Shown: positions 26,413 through 34,378, counted from the stretch's first letter. The stretch is DNA of 64,000 bases from UBA2112 sp964596695 (GCA_964596695.1 CAZQVE010000001.1:372001-436000), one strand, 5' to 3'. The notes: generated by a model from the sequence alone, not told the origin. Numbers and translations: made by a program.

Positions 26413-27651
26413 ATGACAAAATCTCCGGAAAAGACATTCTCTCTGGAGCTTCCTGAGGATGTTGTTCACATTCGTGATTGGGTTGGCGAGTTTGCCGATG
26501 AGCATATTCGTCCTGCGGCCAAGTATTGGGACGAGCGCGAAGAAACGCCGTGGCCCATCATCAAAAAGGCCGCCGAAGTCGGCATCTACACTCCGGAATT
26601 CTTCGCCGAAATGGCGTTCCATCCGAGCGGCCTCTTGATGCCGATCGTGCACGAGGAGCTGTTCAAGCGCGATGCCGGAATCGCACTGTCCATCATGGGA
26701 ACCGGCCTGGCGGTGGCTTCGCTTTCTGCAGTTGCGATGGCGAACGACACCCCCAAGCAGCTCTCATGGATAGCGCCCATGTTCGGCACGCCTGATGATC
26801 CGAAGGTTGGCGCCTTCTGCTCGTCCGAGCCGAATGCTGGCTCTGATGTCGGTGGAATGAAGACGCGTGCAGCGTACGAGGAGGATGCCGACGAATGGGT
26901 ACTCAACGGCACCAAGACGTGGGCAACCAACGGCGGTATCGCCAACGTCCACATCGTGGTCGCGTCGGTTTACCCCGAGTTCGGCAGCCGTGGGCAGGCG
27001 TCGTTCATCGTGCCCCCGGACACACCGGGGCTGTCGCAAGGACAGAAGTTCCAGAAGCACGGAATCCGCGCCTCGCACACCGCAGAAGTGGTGCTCGACA
27101 ACGTGAGGCTTTCCGGCGACCTGATCGTAGGTGGCAGGGAAAAGTTCGAGGAACGGATCGCTCGTGTGCGCGAAGGCAAGAGTGCCGGTGGACAAGCGGC
27201 CATGATGACCTTTGAACGCACCCGACCGACGGTCGGAGCGATGGCAGTCGGTGTCGCGCAGGCAGCCTATGATGAAGCGCTGGCCTACGCGAAGACGCGG
27301 GAGCAGTTCGGTCACAAGATCGGCGACTTCCAGGCGATCGCGTTCAAGCTGGCCAACATGAAGGCACGCATTGATGCGGCTCGGCTGCTGGTGTGGCGAG
27401 CGGCGTGGATGGCTGCTCACGAAAAGAAGTTCGAGAGCGCTGAGGGTTCGATAGCTAAACTGGTCGCCAGCGAGACCGCCGTGTACGTGACCGACGAGGC
27501 TATCCAGATTCTCGGCGGCAACGGCTACACGCGGGAATACCCGGTGGAGCGTATGCACCGTGATTCGAAAATCTTCACGATCTTCGAAGGCACCAGTGAG
27601 ATCCAGCGGCTGGTAATCGGACGCACCATCACTGGTCTTCCTGTCCGCTGA
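26413..27651 (+). CDS. Acyl-CoA dehydrogenase, probably acquired
   Basis: 412 residues with the FAD flavoprotein layout. The helical N-terminal domain ends near GAFCSSEPNAGSDVGGMKT, the beta domain has WVLNGTKTWATNGG and HGIRASHTAEVVLDNVRL, and the helical C-terminal domain has ILGGNGYTREYPVERMHRD and IFEGTSEIQRLVIGR, where the Glu of EGTSE is the usual catalytic base. It would oxidise an acyl-CoA, passing electrons to ETF. Neither ETF nor other beta-oxidation genes are in the window, and CPR bacteria generally lack the pathway. GC-rich codons and the isolated promoter-leader-terminator unit suggest transfer. Confidence 0.92.
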   Translation: MTKSPEKTFSLELPEDVVHIRDWVGEFADEHIRPAAKYWDEREETPWPIIKKAAEVGIYTPEFFAEMAFHPSGLLMPIVHEELFKRDAGIALSIMGTGLAVASLSAVAMANDTPKQLSWIAPMFGTPDDPKVGAFCSSEPNAGSDVGGMKTRAAYEEDADEWVLNGTKTWATNGGIANVHIVVASVYPEFGSRGQASFIVPPDTPGLSQGQKFQKHGIRASHTAEVVLDNVRLSGDLIVGGREKFEERIARVREGKSAGGQAAMMTFERTRPTVGAMAVGVAQAAYDEALAYAKTREQFGHKIGDFQAIAFKLANMKARIDAARLLVWRAAWMAAHEKKFESAEGSIAKLVASETAVYVTDEAIQILGGNGYTREYPVERMHRDSKIFTIFEGTSEIQRLVIGRTITGLPVR

Positions 27652-27674
27652 CAGCCAGTTGTATGCTGGTCACC

Positions 27675-27722
27675 AAGCGGCAGGCAGATAGGTATAAACC
27701 ACCTATCTGCCTGCCGCTTTTT
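27675..27722 (+). terminator. Intrinsic terminator after the acyl-CoA dehydrogenase
   Basis: A perfect 17-bp stem (27677-27693 with 27701-27717), a 7-nt loop and TTTTT. It is one of the strongest hairpins in the window. Confidence 0.95.
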
Positions 27723-27792
27723 CATTTGAGGGATAAATCCTTACTTCTGTACGAATACTGTACTAGAGAACTATGGTAAAAGCTTAACATTA

Positions 27793-27849
27793 TGGTATAA
27801 TGTATTTATCTCTCACATCCGGTGAGGGCTGATAGAGTAGGGTGATGAT
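27793..27849 (+). promoter_or_regulatory. Extended -10 promoter and leader of the 81-aa gene
   Basis: TGG plus TATAAT (27796-27801). The leader has a CTCAC (27812-27816)/GTGAG (27822-27826) hairpin and a GGGTG Shine-Dalgarno before ATG 27850. Confidence 0.55.
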
Positions 27850-28095
27850 ATGAGTGAAAGGCTCATGCGTCAGCACGATGCCCCAGTACGGTCCGTGACG
27901 GACATCGGACCCGGTGATTTTGTCAAGGTCGGAACACACTGGCGACGCGTCGTCTCCAACTCCGACTTCGGTGCGGAACATCCGCAACGCGACGGCAACT
28001 GGCGCATTGAAACTGAAGGTGGTGGTACGCGTACAGGTTGGAGCATCAACCGCTACGCGAAGGCGGAGGATATGCGGCCCCGACCAACTCCGTGA
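27850..28095 (+). CDS. Small basic hypothetical protein, 81 aa
   Basis: 81 residues, rich in Arg, Gly and Asp, with a central DFVKVGTHWRRVVSNSDFG that could form a small beta-barrel. There is no signal or membrane segment. No family was recognised. It is supported by its own extended -10, Shine-Dalgarno and a clear terminator, so it is very likely expressed. Confidence 0.6.
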   Translation: MSERLMRQHDAPVRSVTDIGPGDFVKVGTHWRRVVSNSDFGAEHPQRDGNWRIETEGGGTRTGWSINRYAKAEDMRPRPTP

Positions 28096-28113
28096 CTGTT
28101 GGCAACGTCGAGT

Positions 28114-28147
28114 AAAACTCCGTAGCCGATGGTTGCGGAGTTTTGCA
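28114..28147 (+). terminator. Intrinsic terminator after the 81-aa gene
   Basis: AAAACTCCG (28114-28122) pairs with CGGAGTTTT (28136-28144). Confidence 0.85.
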
Positions 28148-28170
28148 CTTAAGTTATATACAAGGTGTAA

Positions 28171-28184
28171 TACTACTTTAGTTA
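28171..28184 (+). promoter_or_regulatory. -10 promoter that decides the start at 28184
   Basis: TACTAC (28171-28176), 7 nt, ATG 28184. A frame running back to 27914 would pass through the terminator and the 81-aa gene. Confidence 0.45.
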
Positions 28185-28408
28185 TGAACGAGAAAAAACC
28201 TGTAGATAGAGCTGAAGTTATTTCTCGGCGAACGCAACTTTTGCGGCAAGCAGCTATCGCGCGGATAGACCTCGTTAGAGACTTTATGAATATATATCCC
28301 GATTACGACCCAAATACGGATATGACCGCTGAACAAGAAGCGGCCTGGGACAGTCTTAGCGAAGAGCCGCTCGCACAAATCCATGCAAAACTAGACGAGT
28401 TAGAGTAG
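28184..28408 (+). CDS. Small hypothetical protein, 74 aa
   Basis: 74 residues, mostly helical and charged (ISRRTQLLRQAAIARIDLVRD; then acidic AEQEAAWDSLSEEPL). It is cytoplasmic by appearance; no family recognised. A hairpin (around 28427-28472, GGCGGGTGTT with AACACCACGCC) without a U-run follows the stop. Confidence 0.5.
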   Translation: MNEKKPVDRAEVISRRTQLLRQAAIARIDLVRDFMNIYPDYDPNTDMTAEQEAAWDSLSEEPLAQIHAKLDELE

Positions 28409-28549
28409 GCGGAAGCGCGCCTATGGGGCGGGTGTTTCCTGATGGGCGAGAGAACACCACGCCCGCTGTTTCGTATGACTGATTTTTGGATATTTCCGAT
28501 ACAATTATTGCGATTCACTCATGAATATTGCAAAATATGAAAATACCTG

Positions 28550-28563
28550 TATTATAACGACAA
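28550..28563 (+). promoter_or_regulatory. -10 promoter that decides the start at 28563
   Basis: TATTAT (28550-28555), 7 nt, ATG 28563. An in-frame ATG at 28521 lies upstream of this promoter. Confidence 0.5.
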
Positions 28564-29483
28564 TGATTGAAGTAGTGTCGAGTTACCCGGATATTCATCA
28601 AGTCGAGCATAAGCCGCTCGACGGATTAAGGGCGCTTCGTGATCAAGCCTTTGTTGCAAGCTGGATCGGGAGCGAAAATGAAATTCAACGCCAAAAGAGT
28701 ATAAGGGGAGGTGACTATGTACAGGCTATGGGTCTTGCCACCCTGTCGCTCAATAATCAGTACGAAACCAGTGAGCTACGAGGCGAAAAGGTTATCGCGA
28801 CGGGTAAGGCCTACCGCGTATTGTATGGCGGGGGAGAAATTTTTTCCGAATCCGACGCCGAGCAATTAGAGTCTGCCACGATGCAATTCGACGAGATTAC
28901 TTTCGTACCTGTAACATATCCGGGTAAGTTTCGTGAAGTCGAGAAACATCGCGCGGCATTCCGCCTAAAGCCGGTTGACGGAGCGTCCGGACCTGATACC
29001 AGTCACTTCTATATGTTGCTCGATGACGCAGAACAACTCGACTATGAGAGTTTGATAGTACCTGATATTAGCCTCAAAGACTTGGACAAAACACTCGACG
29101 ACATGCACGGAGATTTCGCTGCGTTCCGCATGGCCGTGTATGACGAGACGCATACGGAAGGCCAGAGATACGCAGCGCTGGATGAGCGCGTGCGCGAATA
29201 CAAAAAACAACTTCAGCCACTTATCGATCATGTAGTTCCGCTTATGATCAATTCCGATAAATTCACGAAAGTCGTCGACGGTCGCAGACGCAGAGACACG
29301 GTCACGGAAAATCCCGTAGATGGCGAGTGTATCGCGGGGGCGCTCAAAAACGTAGAAATCATAGACAATTTTCTTCACCCAGGGTTAGTGCCTCATTTGG
29401 TTATCAGAAACAATTTCGAACAAACCACATATACCGTACCGATTAACGCAGCCGTTCGTAATCTTTTGACACTCGAGCAGTAA
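28563..29483 (+). CDS. Hypothetical cytoplasmic protein, 306 aa
   Basis: 306 residues from ATG 28563. No membrane span or signal. The sequence is mixed alpha/beta with a charged helical stretch (RYAALDERVREYKKQLQPLI) and a basic patch (DGRRRRD). I recognise no family. It lies convergent with the pilin gene at 29527. Confidence 0.55.
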   Translation: MIEVVSSYPDIHQVEHKPLDGLRALRDQAFVASWIGSENEIQRQKSIRGGDYVQAMGLATLSLNNQYETSELRGEKVIATGKAYRVLYGGGEIFSESDAEQLESATMQFDEITFVPVTYPGKFREVEKHRAAFRLKPVDGASGPDTSHFYMLLDDAEQLDYESLIVPDISLKDLDKTLDDMHGDFAAFRMAVYDETHTEGQRYAALDERVREYKKQLQPLIDHVVPLMINSDKFTKVVDGRRRRDTVTENPVDGECIAGALKNVEIIDNFLHPGLVPHLVIRNNFEQTTYTVPINAAVRNLLTLEQ

Positions 29484-29526
29484 CAGTTAGAATCACACTT
29501 TTCGGGATATGCCTGGACTGGAAAAG

Positions 29527-30066
29527 CTATGGTGAGACCCAGCCCGCCCACGCGTCGTTTGTGTACTTCCAACCCCACGCACCACTGGAACTTTGGCCGG
29601 TAGCCGGACATACTACTGTCATCGACGTCCATGACGTAGGGCTGAATTCTTTCACTCCTCCGGAAGTATTGGAGATATAGAATCTTTTGCCGGATTTACT
29701 ATATGCAGCTAGTGAATACGAAGAGCCGTCGTTAGGATCACCATAACAGTAGAGGAAGTTATGCGTGTTATCCGTTTGATACGATGATTTACTTGCATTG
29801 AGAGAATGACCAGCAGCCTTCATTGCGTTAAGACCCGAAGTGTTTATAGGGTAGGTGTTTGAACCAGAATCGGCTCGCCATAGCTCAAGCGTTTTTGCGA
29901 CATTAGATAGGTCGCTTTTGACAGCTGCATCGTTCGCGCTGTTCGTAATCCCGCCATAGGCTACAAGGATAATCGCGGCCAAAATACCGATTACCACGAT
30001 AACGATGATGAGTTCCACGAGAGTAAAGCCTCGCTGCCTACCGTGTGTGTTGTATAATTTTTTCAT
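29527..30066 (-). CDS. Type IV pilin-like protein
   Basis: 179 residues. The prepilin signal RQRGFTLVELIIVIVVIGIL has the Gly before Phe cleaved by prepilin peptidase and the Glu at +5; a leader of about 12 residues precedes it. The soluble head ends with a Cys pair (YCYGD and VVCPA) that could close a D-loop. It is next to a second pilin with an identical 59-nt segment in the same region, and 15 kb from the pilus assembly locus. Confidence 0.88.
   Translation of the reverse strand: MKKLYNTHGRQRGFTLVELIIVIVVIGILAAIILVAYGGITNSANDAAVKSDLSNVAKTLELWRADSGSNTYPINTSGLNAMKAAGHSLNASKSSYQTDNTHNFLYCYGDPNDGSSYSLAAYSKSGKRFYISNTSGGVKEFSPTSWTSMTVVCPATGQSSSGAWGWKYTNDAWAGWVSP
29960..30018 (-). repeat. 59-nt direct repeat, copy 1 (pilin N-terminal helix)
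   Basis: Identical to 30527-30585, while flanking coding sequence differs. It encodes the conserved membrane helix of both pilins. Confidence 0.95.
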
Positions 30067-30096
30067 TTACTTCCATCCCTGCGTTAGTTAGTGTTC

Positions 30097-30633
30097 CTAA
30101 GAGCAATTGCCTGATACCGGTATGTCCCGATATCTCTGTACTGTTATGCCGTTGCCCGTAAAGTACGACAGACGATCCTTTGCGGTACAGTCACCGCCCT
30201 CGCCCTCATTTTCATCGAGCCCATATGGGTTTCCTCTCGCGTCTCCTTCTTTCAACCCGGACAAGTCCACTCCCGCAGCGGCTCCGATTGTGTCGAGGTC
30301 ATCGTAATAGCGGGTCCAACAAACATGTGATTTCGGGAGATCTTTTGGCTCGGTGCCGTCCGGGTTATATGTCGGACTCGAGCAGGCGCCTATCGACCAG
30401 CTCCAGCCAGTGATTTCTGCCGCGGTTTTCCCTGTTTTTACGCGTGCCACCATGATTGCCTTATAGTATTGGTTCAGATCGGCGTCTCGCTTAGCTTCAC
30501 GTGCGTTACTTTGTACGCCGTTATACGCTACAAGGATAATCGCGGCCAAAATACCGATTACCACGATAACGATGATGAGTTCCACAAGGGTGAAACCTTG
30601 CTGTCTGTGAAGTACGTTATGTAATTTTTTCAT
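30097..30633 (-). CDS. Type IV pilin-like protein
   Basis: 178 residues with prepilin signal RQQGFTLVELIIVIVVIGIL. The head differs strongly from the neighbouring pilin and carries Cys residues (GACSS, HVCWTRY, GDCTA, GNCS) for one or two disulfides. It is probably in one unit with the gene at 30643-31044, only 9 nt upstream. Confidence 0.88.
   Translation of the reverse strand: MKKLHNVLHRQQGFTLVELIIVIVVIGILAAIILVAYNGVQSNAREAKRDADLNQYYKAIMVARVKTGKTAAEITGWSWSIGACSSPTYNPDGTEPKDLPKSHVCWTRYYDDLDTIGAAAGVDLSGLKEGDARGNPYGLDENEGEGGDCTAKDRLSYFTGNGITVQRYRDIPVSGNCS
30527..30585 (-). repeat. 59-nt direct repeat, copy 2
   Basis: Identical to 29960-30018, suggesting recent duplication or gene conversion between the two pilins. 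Confidence 0.95.
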
Positions 30634-30642
30634 TACCCATCC

Positions 30643-31044
30643 TTACTCCGCGATACTTGTGACTTCGATAATTCCGACAGTGGGATATTTAGTGTCAGAC
30701 TTCTTGCTGAACGTTCCGCTAACCGTAACATGTGTGTTCACGGGTACGCCACTGATGTTTTTATACGTTGGATCACTGTCTTTTAATCCGTAATAACGCC
30801 CACTGTCGTCCTTGAGACCGTAGGCACACTCTAGTGTTTGTGGACCGCTCGTATCCTTGTGCGGCAGGCACATGACCGTGCCGCTGATTTTAATCGCTCC
30901 GTCCGCAGGTGCTTTTGTTTGCGGACTATCCGCAGCGGGCTGCAAGAATAAGGCTGCGCCACATACGGCACCTATGACGATTACCGCGATAATAGCGAGG
31001 ATAATGTTTCGCCGCTTGAGTTGGCTAGAGCTTTTCTTTGCCAT
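30643..31044 (-). CDS. Single-pass membrane protein with OB-like outer domain
   Basis: 133 residues: basic start, membrane span (NIILAIIAVIVIGAVCGAALF, residues about 13-34), then a small beta-rich domain (IKISGTVMCLPHKD, LECAYGLKDDSGRYYGL, HVTVSGTF) with two Cys that could pair. The pattern resembles OB-fold proteins. It precedes two pilin genes on the same strand and may serve surface structures. Confidence 0.6.
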   Translation of the reverse strand: MAKKSSSQLKRRNIILAIIAVIVIGAVCGAALFLQPAADSPQTKAPADGAIKISGTVMCLPHKDTSGPQTLECAYGLKDDSGRYYGLKDSDPTYKNISGVPVNTHVTVSGTFSKKSDTKYPTVGIIEVTSIAE

Positions 31045-31155
31045 AGCTCTATCCTAACAGAAACCACAAGTTTAATACCCCGCACGAATGCGGTGTCTCT
31101 CAATTTGCTCACGAGGACTCCATTCTCAAGCTACGATGAGCGTATATATACCTGA

Positions 31156-31195
31156 ATATAAGGTTCACCCCTGAAAGGTGTAATTTTGTACAAGT
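31156..31195 (+). repeat. Left inverted repeat (REP-like) of the RAYT element
   Basis: A 40-nt arm that matches the reverse complement of 31836-31875 at 36 of 40 positions. Within it TTCACC can pair with GGTG. Confidence 0.85.
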
Positions 31196-31200
31196 TACGA

Positions 31201-31213
31201 TATTATTATCGTA
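31201..31213 (+). promoter_or_regulatory. -10 promoter deciding the transposase start
   Basis: TATTAT (31201-31206), 6 nt, ATG 31213; a start at 31186 would lie upstream and inside the left repeat. Confidence 0.5.
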
Positions 31214-31821
31214 TGCCTATCAAAAACACGATCAAACAATATGACACGCCCGCATACTACCATGTCTATAATCGTGGTGCCTCAGAGTCTCAGATTTTTT
31301 TAGATGATGCGGATCGGCGCAAATTTCTCACGCTTTTTGCTCGCCATCTTGATCCGTCCAACAACGACACCAAAACCGACGGCGGGGAATACGAGAAATA
31401 TGAGGTCGAGCTTGTCGCGTATTGTCTGATGGGAAATCATTTCCATTTACTCTTATTTCAGGAGAGTGACCCGATGGCAATCACGCAACTTATGCGTTCG
31501 GTTGCCACCGCCTATACCATGTACTTCAATCGCAAATACAAGCGTCACGGCCATCTGTTTCAGAGTATTTTCAAGGCGTCACGCATCACGGACGAGGCGT
31601 ATCTACTGCACATCACTCGCTATATCCATATGAATCCACGAAGCTACTTGCGTTATCCATGGTCGAGCATTGGGTACTATCTGGGCGCACAACAACCACC
31701 GTGGCTTCACACCGATAGGGTTAACGACATGCCGCCCAAGGTGTACAAACGATTCCTCCATGACTACGAAAGCAAAAAAGAAGAATTAGAGTTACTAAAG
31801 GCGATGCTCGCTGACGAATAG
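31213..31821 (+). CDS. REP-associated tyrosine transposase (RAYT, Y1_Tnp)
   Basis: 202 residues from ATG 31213. HUH motif HFH at 76-78 in GNHFHLLLF and the catalytic Tyr137 in RYIHMNP identify an IS200-like single-strand transposase. These enzymes nick REP palindromes. The gene is flanked by a 40-nt inverted repeat pair, as expected for a RAYT and its REPs. It appears intact. Confidence 0.9.
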   Translation: MPIKNTIKQYDTPAYYHVYNRGASESQIFLDDADRRKFLTLFARHLDPSNNDTKTDGGEYEKYEVELVAYCLMGNHFHLLLFQESDPMAITQLMRSVATAYTMYFNRKYKRHGHLFQSIFKASRITDEAYLLHITRYIHMNPRSYLRYPWSSIGYYLGAQQPPWLHTDRVNDMPPKVYKRFLHDYESKKEELELLKAMLADE

Positions 31822-31835
31822 AGACGAAACGAAAA

Positions 31836-31875
31836 ACTTGTATAAATTAACACCTTTTAGGGGTGAACCTTATAT
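31836..31875 (+). repeat. Right inverted repeat of the RAYT element
   Basis: Partner of 31156-31195. It starts 14 nt after the transposase stop. Confidence 0.85.
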
Positions 31876-32086
31876 CCCTTATATCCCTTATATCCGTGAA
31901 CCTTATATCCTTATATCCCAAAACGGCCTGTGCGTGGCACGAAACCCTGTGTGTGGTGGCGCTCACTTCGCCATAGAGGAGATGGAAGCCGACCATATAA
32001 CCCCATGGAGCGAAGGCGGCAAGACAAACGCCGAGAACTGCCAGATGATATGCAAAGAAGACAACCGGCGAAAGAGCAACGTGTAG
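31838..32086 (+). pseudogene. HNH endonuclease C-terminal remnant
   Basis: The frame runs through the right inverted repeat and tandem repeats, then from about 31918 encodes QNGLCVARNPVCGGAHF and MEADHITPWSEGGKT, then NCQMIC and RRKSN. This is the core of an HNH nuclease of the type often found at the C terminus of DUF262-like proteins. The N-terminal part is absent, and the sequence left of the element shows no matching half. The gene was probably truncated by the RAYT/REP insertion or a linked deletion. Confidence 0.7.
31870..31920 (+). repeat. Short tandem repeats of TTATATCCC type
   Basis: Three near-contiguous TTATATCC(C) units, then GTGAACC (a piece of the REP arm), then two more. They look like slippage or repeated insertion at the right end of the element. 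Confidence 0.8.
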
Positions 32087-32125
32087 CACGCGCTATAGTC
32101 TTTTGCTGTAAGCAATACGTCGATA

Positions 32126-32140
32126 TATACTAGTATCTGA
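32126..32140 (+). promoter_or_regulatory. -10 promoter before rhuM-fic
   Basis: TATACT (32126-32131), 8 nt, ATG 32140. No Shine-Dalgarno. Confidence 0.5.
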
Positions 32141-33126
32141 TGAACGACGATAAAAAATCCCTAGCCGTATACCAAGCCGCGAATGGCGCGATTGAGCTGC
32201 CGGTCGATGCTGGTAATGAGACGATATGGGCGACGCAGCGTCAGATCGCGGATGTGTTTGATGTTGATGTGCGCACCGTGAATGAGCACTTGCAAAATAT
32301 TTTCACCGAAGAAGAGCTTGCCGAAAGTGCAACTATCCGGAAATTCCGGATAGTTCAAAAAGAAGGTGATCGTAGCGTTGAGCGTGAGGTGAATCACTAT
32401 AATCTCGATGCCGTTATATCTGTTGGCTACCGTGTAAATTCCAAAAATGCGACTGCGTTTCGCAAGTGGGCTACCAAAACCCTTCGCGGTTATGTTGTTG
32501 ATGGCTATGCCATCAATTCGGCGCGGATAGAGCACAATCGTTTGCAATTTACCAAGGCACTAGAGGATCTCAAGCTGCTGTCCACCGGTACGGAAACGGT
32601 CGGATCGGCCGAGGCAACCGACCTTGCGCTTGCGTTTGCCAGTACGTGGTTTTCGCTTAATGCGTATGACAAATCTGAGTTGCCTCGGACGGGCGATATA
32701 AAGCAAATCGTCGATGTTGGTGCCAAAGACCTGGGGCGGGAATTAAAAGACCTTCGGCAACAACTCATCACTGGTGGTGAGGCCACTGACCTGTTTGGCA
32801 CCGAGCGCGAGAAGGGTGGGCTCGACTCGCTGTTTCACAATGTCTTTCAGTCATTTGGCGGTGAAGACGTCTATCCGACCGTTGAAGAAAAGGCTGCGCA
32901 TTTGTTGTATTTCACGGTCAAAAATCACGTGTTTGTCGATGGCAACAAACGCTCCGGTGCTTACGCGTTCGTATGGTTTCTCAAGCAGGCGAATCTGCTT
33001 AACACTGCTGAGATAAGCCCACAGGCGCTTACCGCGATTACGCTACTCGTCGCCGAAAGCGACCCTAAAGACAAAGATCGGCTAATCGGTCTGATACTAT
33101 TGCTACTAGGCGTAGAGAAAAGATAA
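32140..33126 (+). CDS. RhuM-Fic/Doc protein
   Basis: 328 residues. Residues 1-130 match the RhuM family (ETIWATQRQIADVFDV, HYNLDAVISVGYRVNS, FRKWATKTLRGYVVDGY). Residues 190-328 form a Fic/Doc domain with HVFVDGNKRSG at 263-273, the AMP- or phosphate-transfer motif. Such proteins modify host proteins or act as toxins. No partner antitoxin gene is adjacent: a truncated nuclease lies upstream and a LiaF-like gene downstream, so control may be internal or absent. Confidence 0.85.
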   Translation: MNDDKKSLAVYQAANGAIELPVDAGNETIWATQRQIADVFDVDVRTVNEHLQNIFTEEELAESATIRKFRIVQKEGDRSVEREVNHYNLDAVISVGYRVNSKNATAFRKWATKTLRGYVVDGYAINSARIEHNRLQFTKALEDLKLLSTGTETVGSAEATDLALAFASTWFSLNAYDKSELPRTGDIKQIVDVGAKDLGRELKDLRQQLITGGEATDLFGTEREKGGLDSLFHNVFQSFGGEDVYPTVEEKAAHLLYFTVKNHVFVDGNKRSGAYAFVWFLKQANLLNTAEISPQALTAITLLVAESDPKDKDRLIGLILLLLGVEKR

Positions 33127-33141
33127 AACAAAGGAGCACGT

Positions 33142-33825
33142 ATGAATCGTCAAAATATTTCGAGAAACATCACCGGGCTGGTAGTGTTGGTCGCGGGCGC
33201 GGCACTACTACTGAATACGTTAGATGTTATCAATGTAGACAACGTGGTGCATGATTATTGGCCGCTGGGCATGGTTCTGGCCGGCGTGCTGGTATTTATA
33301 AACAGTTGGCGAAGCTGGGCCGTGGCGGCATTCCTGGTCGTATTGGGCGGTATGTATCAGCTACGCGTGGCGGGGGTCATCCACGCCGACCCTTGGTCTG
33401 TCGTGTGGCCGCTAATCCTAATTTTTATCGGTGTATCTATCGTATTTGGTCGCTCGTATACCGGCAAGCGTGTCAGCAAGTCTGAGCGCGACGACGTGAC
33501 TGCCATATTGTCCGGTACGAACGTAAATAATCACTCTAAGGCTTTCAAGCAGTCGAACGCTACTGCGATCATGGGTGGCGCGAAGCTTGATCTGCGTAAG
33601 GCGGAGTTCGACAAGAACGCTCTGGTAGATGTGTTTGCGTTTTGGGGCGGCGTGGAAATCATCGTTCCGGAACATGTTGTCATCCGCAATCAATTGAACA
33701 ACGTCATGGCAGGGACGGAAGACAAGACGCATCAAAAGACCGACAAGAACTCTCCGGTACTGACTATCGTCGGCACGCTTATCATGGCCGGGGTTTCGAT
33801 TCGTAACAGACCAAGCGACGACTAG
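33142..33825 (+). CDS. LiaF/DUF5668-like membrane protein
   Basis: 227 residues. An AAAGGAG Shine-Dalgarno precedes the ATG, 15 nt after rhuM-fic. Four short membrane spans within residues 8-105 (with WPLGMVLAGVLVF and VVWPLILIFIGVSIVFG) are followed by a cytoplasmic beta-repeat domain (TAIMGGAKLDLRKAEF, VDVFAFWGGVEIIVPEHV) as in LiaF-type cell-envelope stress sensors. Its stop abuts the convergent tdk stop with no spacer. Confidence 0.8.
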   Translation: MNRQNISRNITGLVVLVAGAALLLNTLDVINVDNVVHDYWPLGMVLAGVLVFINSWRSWAVAAFLVVLGGMYQLRVAGVIHADPWSVVWPLILIFIGVSIVFGRSYTGKRVSKSERDDVTAILSGTNVNNHSKAFKQSNATAIMGGAKLDLRKAEFDKNALVDVFAFWGGVEIIVPEHVVIRNQLNNVMAGTEDKTHQKTDKNSPVLTIVGTLIMAGVSIRNRPSDD

Positions 33826-34365
33826 CTATTCTTTGACGAAGCAGGTGCGGCAACGTGCCTGATAGACATATGTGCCGTCTTCGGGTACGACAATCGGCAA
33901 GCCGGACACCACGGGCTCGTCATCCTTCAGGATTTGGGTAAACTGACCGCGGTACTGCCGACAGACATCGCAGACAGAGAGTTTGTGAATGAGCTTCTCA
34001 GGCTTTAGTTCCAATAGTCTGCGGACAATCGCGGGCATTTTACCGCGGTAATCGAGGTCGAGTCCGCTGATAAAAACAAGCTTGTCATCCAATAGCCATT
34101 TGTCGATGAACTGCGCATCCTTGGCGTCGAACATGTGGATTTCGTCTATGCCGATGACATCGAAGGGGGTTGTAATATCACCGAGTGATTTTACGACGAT
34201 GGCGTCGATAGTCGCGCCGGAGCGTGACCGGATACCTTTGTCACGGACATTAGCAGCAGGCTGGACGTATAGCACCTGGCCGTCAGTGAATTCATATGGT
34301 GCCATTTGTCCGATTAGCTCCAACGATTTGCCGCTTTTCATCGGTCCCAAAATCATCGTCAACAT
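33826..34365 (-). CDS. tdk: Thymidine kinase
   Basis: 179 residues. P-loop GPMKSGKS at 7-14, Walker B GIDEIHMF, and four Cys in CDVC and CRTC for structural zinc define type II thymidine kinase, which phosphorylates salvaged thymidine. This suits an organism dependent on scavenged nucleosides. Confidence 0.95.
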   Translation of the reverse strand: MLTMILGPMKSGKSLELIGQMAPYEFTDGQVLYVQPAANVRDKGIRSRSGATIDAIVVKSLGDITTPFDVIGIDEIHMFDAKDAQFIDKWLLDDKLVFISGLDLDYRGKMPAIVRRLLELKPEKLIHKLSVCDVCRQYRGQFTQILKDDEPVVSGLPIVVPEDGTYVYQARCRTCFVKE

Positions 34366-34378
34366 ACGATATATCTTA
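34366..34378 (-). promoter_or_regulatory. -10 promoter, leaderless start (tdk)
   Basis: On the minus strand TAAGAT (34378-34373), 7 nt, ATG 34365. Confidence 0.45.

Noticed and set aside
31870..31920. Tandem TATATCCC repeats as a CRISPR or origin iteron
   Set aside because: Units are too short, there are no spacers, and they adjoin the transposon arm; a slippage product is simpler.
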